Source: Pseudomonadota bacterium (GTDB lineage Bacteria > Pseudomonadota > Gammaproteobacteria > Burkholderiales > Ferrovaceae). From it: a stretch of 28,318 bases of DNA. The stretch is from the NCBI GenBank assembly GCA_021811005.1, contig JAJZPY010000007.1, forward strand, positions 1 through 28,318, given 5' to 3'. The notes under the pieces were generated by a model. The model was given only the letters and a program-made list of their open reading frames with translations. It searched no databases and had not been told where the DNA came from. The position numbers and the translations under genes were made by a program. Shown in pieces: positions 23,736 to 28,318 of the stretch (positions are counted from its first letter, which is position 1; each line of letters begins with the position of its first letter).

Positions 23736-24956
23736 ATGTTATACGAACTTCACGAATTGCAGCACGCCTCCTTCGCCGCCTTGAACCTGTGGACGCGATC
23801 GACGGCAGACCTCTACGGCAGCCCGTACAGCCCCCTCAGCTACACACCGGCAGGGCGCATGATGTCGGCCGCGTCCGAGCTGCTGCTGCGTGCCACCCAG
23901 CGCTACGAAAAGCCGGTGTTTGGCATTCATGAAACCCGGGTGGACGGGGAAGCGGTCGCCGTGGTGGAGCAGGTCGTGCGGGAGCAGCCTTTCTGCGAAC
24001 TGCGACGCTTCGTCAAGGTGGGCCGGTTTTCAGGGCAGCCTCCGGTGCTGTTGCTGGCCCCCTTGTCCGGGCATTTTGCGACGCTGCTGCGCGATACCGT
24101 GCGCGCTTTCGTGCCCGATTTCGACGTTTACGTCACCGACTGGCGCGACGCAAAACAGGTGGCGCTGTCCGAAGGCCCGTTTCATTTTGACGATTACGTG
24201 CGCACGGTATCCGGCTTTATCCGGCATCTGGGGCCGGCGGTGCACGTGGTTTCCGTTTGCCAGCCCACGGTTCCGGCGCTGGCGGCCATTGCCCTCATGG
24301 CCGCCCGGGATGAAGCGGTGCAGCCGCAATCCATGGTCATGATGGGCGGCCCCATCGACACTCGCAGAAACCCCACCACGGTCAATAATTTCGCCAAGGC
24401 GCGGCCGTTGTCCTGGTTCGAGCAACGCGTCATTTGCCGCGTGCCAGCCAAGTACCCGGGCTATCTGCGCCGCGTGTATCCGGGTTTCCTTCAGCACGCC
24501 GGGTTCGTGGCCATGAACCCGGGGCGCCACATCGAATCCCACCGCGATTTCTACCATCATCTGGTGCAGGGGGATGGCGACAGCGCCAACGCGCATCGCG
24601 CGTTCTATGACGAATACAACGCGGTGATGGACCTGCCGGCCGAGTATTACCTGGAAACGCTGGAACGCGTGTTCCACCGCCATGACCTGGCGCACGGCAC
24701 CCTGCAGTGCGATGGTGAACGGGTGCGGCCGGAAGCGATTCGCCGCACGGCCCTGCTGACGGTGGAAGGAGAGCTGGACGACATTTCAGGCAATGGGCAG
24801 ACGGCGGCCGCCCATGACCTTTGCATCAACATTCCGGTTGCGCGGCAGCGCCACCTGATGGCCCCGGGCGTGGGGCATTACGGTATTTTCAGCGGGCGCC
24901 GTTTCAGGGAAACGATCTACCCGCAGATCAGGGACTTCATTCACGGCATGGGGTGA
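23736..24956 (+). CDS. phaZ: Intracellular polyhydroxyalkanoate depolymerase
   Basis: A 406-aa alpha/beta hydrolase that thiolytically or hydrolytically mobilises PHB granules. It belongs to the intracellular PhaZ family that has a cysteine nucleophile, here Cys175 in VSVCQPTVPAL, with Asp348/349 (EGELDDISG) and His381 (GVGHYGIFSG) completing the triad. The N-terminus MLYELHELQHA is typical of the family, which decides the ATG at 23736 over longer frames. It is followed by a phaM-like gene 2 bp downstream, and 3-hydroxybutyrate dehydrogenase lies 1.7 kb further on. No PHB synthase is in the window. Confidence 0.95.
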   Translation: MLYELHELQHASFAALNLWTRSTADLYGSPYSPLSYTPAGRMMSAASELLLRATQRYEKPVFGIHETRVDGEAVAVVEQVVREQPFCELRRFVKVGRFSGQPPVLLLAPLSGHFATLLRDTVRAFVPDFDVYVTDWRDAKQVALSEGPFHFDDYVRTVSGFIRHLGPAVHVVSVCQPTVPALAAIALMAARDEAVQPQSMVMMGGPIDTRRNPTTVNNFAKARPLSWFEQRVICRVPAKYPGYLRRVYPGFLQHAGFVAMNPGRHIESHRDFYHHLVQGDGDSANAHRAFYDEYNAVMDLPAEYYLETLERVFHRHDLAHGTLQCDGERVRPEAIRRTALLTVEGELDDISGNGQTAAAHDLCINIPVARQRHLMAPGVGHYGIFSGRRFRETIYPQIRDFIHGMG

Positions 24957-24958
24957 TC

Positions 24959-25354
24959 ATGGCGGAAGAAAGCAAACCCGGCGAAATTTTTGAAATGTTC
25001 CAGAAGATGATCAATCCGATGGCATTTCCCATGCAGAACCTCATGATGGCGGGGCTCAGCCAGGAGGACATCGACAAGAAGCTGGGCGAGCTCCATACCG
25101 TCAAGCATTGGCTCAACACCCACCTGGGCATGCTGGAACTGACCATCAAGGCCCTGGAATACCAGCGTGCCCTGCTGACGCCGGCGCCGGCAGGCAGCGA
25201 AAAGCAGTCGGCGGCGGGCGCGCCGGGCGTCGACAATCCCTTCCTCAACCCGGCCTTCTGGCCCTGGTCGTTCATGAAAGGGCAGGAAGCCGGCGCAGCG
25301 GAAACTGCGGCCACGCCCCGGAAGAAGCCGGCCCCGAAGAAAAGCCCGGATTAA
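24959..25354 (+). CDS. phaM: PhaM-like PHB granule-associated protein (short form)
   Basis: A 131-aa protein. Residues 34-74 (SQEDIDKKLGELHTVKHWLN, then GMLELTIKALEYQRALL) match the conserved helical region of PhaM from Cupriavidus, which activates PHB synthase and ties granules to the nucleoid. A Phe/Trp-rich patch (NPAFWPWSF, 97-105) and a basic Pro/Lys tail (RKKPAPKKSP, 121-130) follow; the tail resembles the PAKKA DNA-binding tail of PhaM. It is about half the length of Cupriavidus PhaM because the middle is short. The ATG at 24959 follows the phaZ stop by 2 bp. Its TAA lies in a TTAA shared with convergent folA. The symbol is by similarity and the activity is not shown. Confidence 0.75.
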   Translation: MAEESKPGEIFEMFQKMINPMAFPMQNLMMAGLSQEDIDKKLGELHTVKHWLNTHLGMLELTIKALEYQRALLTPAPAGSEKQSAAGAPGVDNPFLNPAFWPWSFMKGQEAGAAETAATPRKKPAPKKSPD

Positions 25355-25848
25355 GCGCGACGTTCCAGGGTGAGAAACGTGAGATCGAAAGCGTTTTTCG
25401 GATCCCGGGGGTGATGCTGACGGGAGATTTCCTGCCATTCGGCGGCATCCAGCTCAGGGAAAAACGTGTCCCCGTCCAGGGTGGCATGAATTCGGGTCAG
25501 GTAGATGCGGTGGGCTTGCGGAAGCGCCAATTCGAACAGCTGGGCGCCGCCGATCACAAAAATCTCGGGAGCCGGACCGGCCTGTTGCAGGGACTGCGCC
25601 ATGTCGGTGACGGTGTCGCAACCTTCGGCCAGATAGCCGGGATTGCGCGACACCACGATGTTGCGCCGTCCGGGAAGGGCGCGGCCGATCGACTCGAACG
25701 TTTTGCGGCCCATGATCACGGGGTGTCCCAGGGTGGTTGCCTTGAAAAAGGCCAGATCGGCAGGCAGATGCCAGGGCATGGCGTTGTTGGCGCCGATGAT
25801 CCGGTTTTCGGTCATGGCAACGATCAGGGATAGTCGGGGTGCGGACAT
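25351..25848 (-). CDS. folA: Dihydrofolate reductase
   Basis: A 165-aa enzyme reducing dihydrofolate with NADPH. It matches E. coli FolA: SLIVAMTENRIIGANNAMPWHLPADL (in blocks) with Trp26 and the catalytic Asp31, then PVIMGRKTFESIGRALPGR and the NADP motif VIGGAQLFELAL, ending LTFLTLERR. The ATG at 25846-25848 gives the normal length; the frame is open further upstream without support. thyA is not in the window. Its stop overlaps the phaM-like gene as TTAA. It is divergent from ribA across 108 bp, in which no clear promoter was found. Confidence 0.97.
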   Translation of the reverse strand: MSAPRLSLIVAMTENRIIGANNAMPWHLPADLAFFKATTLGHPVIMGRKTFESIGRALPGRRNIVVSRNPGYLAEGCDTVTDMAQSLQQAGPAPEIFVIGGAQLFELALPQAHRIYLTRIHATLDGDTFFPELDAAEWQEISRQHHPRDPKNAFDLTFLTLERRA

Positions 25849-25956
25849 GGTCAGGTACCGGTTCGGGTGTTTTTCAGGCGATGCGGGTTGGATTATGCCC
25901 CAAGCCGATAGTTCCGGGCAGCCGGGCGGCTCTGGTATCATGAAGCGTCCCGCTCC

Positions 25957-26589
25957 ATGAACCCTGATCATCTCCAAAACGGACGCTGCGTGACCGATTC
26001 AGATTTCGATGGCCCCTGGGCCAGGCTTCCCACGACCCATGGCGAATTCCGCGTGCGCACGTTTCATTGCGGCGAACAGGAGCATCTCGTGCTCCAGATG
26101 GGCGAAGTGGCCGGGCAATCCAATGTGCTGGTGCGCATCCATTCGGAATGCCTGACGGGGGACGTCCTGGGGTCCGTGCGTTGCGATTGCGGACCGCAGC
26201 TGCATCTGGCGCTGGACCTGATTGCGCGCGAAGGGCGCGGCGTGCTGGTGTACCTGCGCGGGCAGGAAGGGCGCGGCATCGGCCTGACCAGCAAGCTGGC
26301 CGCCTATCGCTTGCAGGACCGCGGGCTCGACACCGTGGATGCCAACCTGCACCTGGGGCTGCCCATCGACGCCCGCACCTATGCCGCTGCGGCGGCCATT
26401 CTGGAAAAGCTGGGATTGACCACGATCCGGCTGCTCACCAACAACCCCGAAAAAGTGGCCCAACTGGAGCAGGGCGCGCTGCAGGTGGTGGAACGGGTTC
26501 CCTTGCTGATCAAGCCGCACGAAGAATCCCTGCGATATCTCAAGGCCAAGCAGGAACGGCTGGGGCATTTGCTGGACCTGACCGATTAG
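25957..26589 (+). CDS. ribA: GTP cyclohydrolase II
   Basis: A 210-aa enzyme that opens GTP to start riboflavin synthesis. The zinc ligands are Cys65, Cys76 and Cys78 in CLTGDVLGSVRCDCG. YLRGQEGRGIGL, QDRGLDTVDANLHLG and the final LLTNNPEKV agree with RibA; the DHBP synthase domain (RibB) is absent. The ATG at 25957 is used, but a GTG at 25990 would also give a complete domain; neither has a strong ribosome binding site. No FMN riboswitch is visible upstream. It lies between folA and bdhA, with 57 bp to bdhA. Confidence 0.95.
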   Translation: MNPDHLQNGRCVTDSDFDGPWARLPTTHGEFRVRTFHCGEQEHLVLQMGEVAGQSNVLVRIHSECLTGDVLGSVRCDCGPQLHLALDLIAREGRGVLVYLRGQEGRGIGLTSKLAAYRLQDRGLDTVDANLHLGLPIDARTYAAAAAILEKLGLTTIRLLTNNPEKVAQLEQGALQVVERVPLLIKPHEESLRYLKAKQERLGHLLDLTD

Positions 26590-26646
26590 GGACGGGGCAG
26601 GCCCGGGCATCGCAAACATTCCGGGAAACCATCAAAAGGAAACGCC

Positions 26647-27429
26647 ATGCTGAAAGGCAAAACGGCCGTCGTCACGGGATCGACCAGCGGAATCGGCCTG
26701 GGTATTGCCCGCGCGCTGGCCCAATCCGGGGCCAACGTCATGCTCAACGGTTTCGGCGATGCCCAGGCCATCGAGGCCTTGCGCGTTGAACTGGAACGGG
26801 AAAGCAGTTCGGAAATCGGCTATCACGGCGCCGACATGCAGCAGCCGGACGAAATCGCCGCGCTGGTCGATGCCGCAGCCCGCCGCTGGGGGAGTGTCGA
26901 CATTCTGGTCAACAATGCCGGCATCCAGCATGTGGCGCCGCTCGAAGCCTTTCCGGAGGACCGCTGGGATGCCGTCATTGCCGTCAACCTTTCGGCGGCT
27001 TTTCACAGCACGCGCAGGGCGTTGCCCCTCATGCGCGAGCGGGGCTGGGGACGGATCATCAACATCGCGTCGGCACACGGACTGGTGGCTTCCGTCCACA
27101 AGGCGGCCTACGTGGCGGCCAAGCATGGCATCGTGGGGCTGACCAAGGTGACTGCGCTGGAAACCGCGCAGAGCGGCATCACCTGCAATGCCATCTGCCC
27201 CGGCTGGGTGCTGACTCCGCTGGTGCAAAAGCAGATCGATGCGCTGGCCGCACAGGAAGGATTGTCCCCGCTCCAGGCCAAACAGCGGCTGCTTCTTGAA
27301 AAACAACCTTCAGGCGAGTTCACGACTCCGGAAGAAATCGGTGGCCTGGCCGTGTTTCTGTGCTCCGCTGCGGCCAACCAGATCCGCGGCGCCAGTCTCA
27401 GCATCGACGGGGGCTGGACTGCCCAGTAA
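26647..27429 (+). CDS. bdhA: D-3-hydroxybutyrate dehydrogenase
   Basis: A 260-aa short-chain dehydrogenase that oxidises 3-hydroxybutyrate, released by PHB breakdown, to acetoacetate with NAD+. The cofactor motif TGSTSGIG is at residues 10-17, NNAG at 89-92, and the catalytic residues are Ser142, Tyr155 and Lys159. The substrate-binding residues known for the Pseudomonas fragi enzyme all appear at the same numbers: Gln94, His144, Lys152, Trp187 and Gln196. This makes the assignment stronger than a general SDR call. AAGGAAA precedes the ATG at 26647. It probably works with phaZ upstream. Confidence 0.95.
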   Translation: MLKGKTAVVTGSTSGIGLGIARALAQSGANVMLNGFGDAQAIEALRVELERESSSEIGYHGADMQQPDEIAALVDAAARRWGSVDILVNNAGIQHVAPLEAFPEDRWDAVIAVNLSAAFHSTRRALPLMRERGWGRIINIASAHGLVASVHKAAYVAAKHGIVGLTKVTALETAQSGITCNAICPGWVLTPLVQKQIDALAAQEGLSPLQAKQRLLLEKQPSGEFTTPEEIGGLAVFLCSAAANQIRGASLSIDGGWTAQ

Positions 27430-27436
27430 GAAGCGC

Positions 27437-27465
27437 TTGAATTCCAGCGCAATTTCCAGCATCCT
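27437..27465 (+). promoter_or_regulatory. Candidate promoter of the SRP RNA
   Basis: TTGAAT (27437-27442) and CATCCT (27460-27465) are 17 bp apart. The predicted start of transcription falls at about 27472-27474, which is where the terminal helix of the SRP RNA begins. The -10 match is partial. The -35 overlaps a small hairpin (GCGCT 27433-27437 with AGCGC 27446-27450). Confidence 0.35.
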
Positions 27466-27473
27466 CACGGTCT

Positions 27474-27569
27474 GGCGGGCCTCCCCGCATTGCAGTGTAG
27501 TAAACCTGGTCAGGTCCGGAAGGAAGCAGCCACAGCTATGTCCTGCAAGTGCCGGGGGTAGGGCTCGCC
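27474..27569 (+). ncRNA. ffs: Signal recognition particle RNA, small bacterial type (4.5S)
   Basis: The conserved apical domain GGTCAGGTCCGGAAGGAAGC lies at about 27508-27527, with the GGAA tetraloop at 27518-27521 and the asymmetric loop AGCAGCC opposite. The ends form a closing helix: GGCGGGCC (27474-27481) pairs with GGGCTCGCC (27561-27569), allowing one G-U. CCCCGCA and TGCCGGGG extend it. The RNA binds Ffh and FtsY for co-translational membrane targeting. Four T at 27576-27579 may serve as a weak terminator. ffs often lies near dnaX; here a PagL-like gene lies between them. Confidence 0.95.
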
Positions 27570-27615
27570 ACCCTGTTTTAAGCGCCATGAGCGATCTCTC
27601 CGGGAATATATAACG

Positions 27616-28158
27616 ATGACACGACGTCTGCATTTTGCCTGGTTTCTTCTCTGTCTTCCTTTTGCAACAGCGGCTTGGGCCGCGGATGCCGTTTCGGTCG
27701 AAGCGGGCTATGGCTACCACACGGACATGGCGCGCCTGTCCTGGTCGCGCGCCTGGGATGCCCGCTGGTTTGCGGACAGTGCCTGGTACCTGAGCGGCTA
27801 CTGGGATGTCAGCCTGGGACGCTGGAGCCCCCACAATCCGGCGGGAGGCAATCATGACGTGACCGATTTCGGTTTCACGCCGGTGTGGCGCCTGCGTCCT
27901 TCAGGAACCCTGGGGCCCCTGTCACCGTTCCTGGAAGCGGCCGTCGGCGTGCATTACATCAGCGACCATCAGATCTACGCGGGACGCGACATGAGCACCC
28001 ATTTCCAGTTTGGCGATCATGTGGGGGCCGGCGTTTCCTTCGGCGAACATCATGACTGGGACCTCATGGCCCGCCTGCAGCACCTGTCCAACGCCGGCTT
28101 GCAGAACCCCAATCCGGGCATCAATTTCTACCAGATCCGCCTGAGCCACTGGTATTGA
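27616..28158 (+). CDS. PagL-family outer-membrane lipid A 3-O-deacylase-like protein
   Basis: A 180-aa protein with a signal peptide (cleavage near Ala23), alternating beta strands of an 8-stranded barrel, and a C-terminal aromatic residue (LSHWY), the outer-membrane insertion signal. The catalytic motif region reads LQHLSNAGLQNPNPGINF: His156 and Ser158 match PagL His126 and Ser128. The third catalytic residue, Glu140 of Pseudomonas PagL, is twelve residues after the Ser; here that position is Asn170. So either the mechanism differs or the acid is elsewhere. PagL removes the 3-O acyl chain of lipid A. The ATG at 27616 follows GGGAA by 9 bp. Confidence 0.85.
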   Translation: MTRRLHFAWFLLCLPFATAAWAADAVSVEAGYGYHTDMARLSWSRAWDARWFADSAWYLSGYWDVSLGRWSPHNPAGGNHDVTDFGFTPVWRLRPSGTLGPLSPFLEAAVGVHYISDHQIYAGRDMSTHFQFGDHVGAGVSFGEHHDWDLMARLQHLSNAGLQNPNPGINFYQIRLSHWY

Positions 28159-28174
28159 AGAGGCAACGCCCGCC

Positions 28175-28318
28175 ATGACCGCATCCCAGGCGCTGGCCCG
28201 CAAATGGCGCCCCCGCTCCTTTGCCGAGCTGGTGGGCCAGGAGCATGTGGTACGGGCGCTGCGCAACGCCCTGGAAAGCGGACGGCTGCATCACGCCTAT
28301 CTTTTCACGGGGACGCGC
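28175..28318 (+). CDS. dnaX: DNA polymerase III subunit gamma/tau (partial, 3' end outside window)
   Basis: The first 48 residues are visible: the sequence ALARKWRPRSFAELVGQEHV followed by HHAYLFTGTR is the standard DnaX N-terminus leading into the Walker A motif, which lies just past the edge. DnaX is the clamp-loader ATPase of the replisome. The ATG at 28175 lies 16 bp after the PagL-like stop, so the two may be cotranscribed; the GAGG at about 28160 is distant. Confidence 0.95.
   Translation, partial: MTASQALARKWRPRSFAELVGQEHVVRALRNALESGRLHHAYLFTGTR

Noticed and set aside
25849..25956. An FMN riboswitch before ribA
   Set aside because: None of the conserved RFN-element blocks is visible in the 108-bp gap.

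Overview
This GC-rich, densely packed 28.3 kb window looks like core chromosome of a betaproteobacterium, most likely of the Nitrosomonadales/Gallionellaceae/Thiobacillus type. The reasons are the gene set and order (M48 peptidase-rsgA-cobD/cbiB-like; exbB-exbD-lpxK-Trm112-like-kdsB-adk; pyrophosphate-dependent phosphofructokinase next to a proton-pumping pyrophosphatase) and a PhaM-type PHB granule protein. This assignment is inference from families remembered, not a search. I count 30 protein genes (mnmC and dnaX are cut by the window edges) and one RNA gene, the SRP RNA. I see no insertion sequence, CRISPR array, tRNA or rRNA gene.

Layout. 1-986: mnmC (minus strand, partial). 987-1227: a 241-bp divergent spacer rich in hairpins. 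1228-2295: an unrecognised 344-aa gene closed by a strong terminator; its C-terminus resembles a domain of conjugative relaxase and plasmid primase proteins. 2341-5995: a CobD/CbiB-like membrane protein, then rsgA and an M48 protease on the minus strand, then orn. 6021-8733: dsbD and queG on the minus strand. 8822-13462: an overlapping plus-strand run tsaE-amiC-mutL-miaA, with a probable internal promoter inside tsaE. 13459-14775: xseA on the minus strand. 14776-15015: an AT-rich spacer carrying a cluster of DnaA-box-like sites. 15016-18003: an envelope run exbB-exbD-lpxK-Trm112-like-kdsB with overlapping or touching genes. 18047-22716: adk, PPi-phosphofructokinase, H+-pyrophosphatase and a NUDIX hydrolase. 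22686-23705: proline iminopeptidase (minus). 23736-27429: a PHB-mobilisation neighbourhood (phaZ, phaM-like, 3-hydroxybutyrate dehydrogenase) with folA and ribA between. 27474-28318: SRP RNA, a PagL-like lipid A deacylase and the start of dnaX.

Themes. Four tRNA-modification genes occur (mnmC, queG, tsaE, miaA). LPS precursor synthesis (lpxK, kdsB) sits beside an ExbB/ExbD proton channel. The pyrophosphate genes form a coherent energy module: PPi made by anabolism can phosphorylate fructose 6-phosphate or pump protons. phaZ, the PhaM-like gene and bdhA describe storage-polymer turnover.

The points most worth a second look are the orphan gene at 1228 with its leader, the DnaA-box cluster at 14911-14945, three convergent gene pairs whose stop codons share one 4-bp palindrome (CTAG, CTAG, TTAA), a C8 tract exactly between the two domains of mnmC, and a PagL-like protein with Asn where the catalytic Glu is expected. 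I found no unmistakable new multi-gene system; the orphan gene is the best candidate for new biology.
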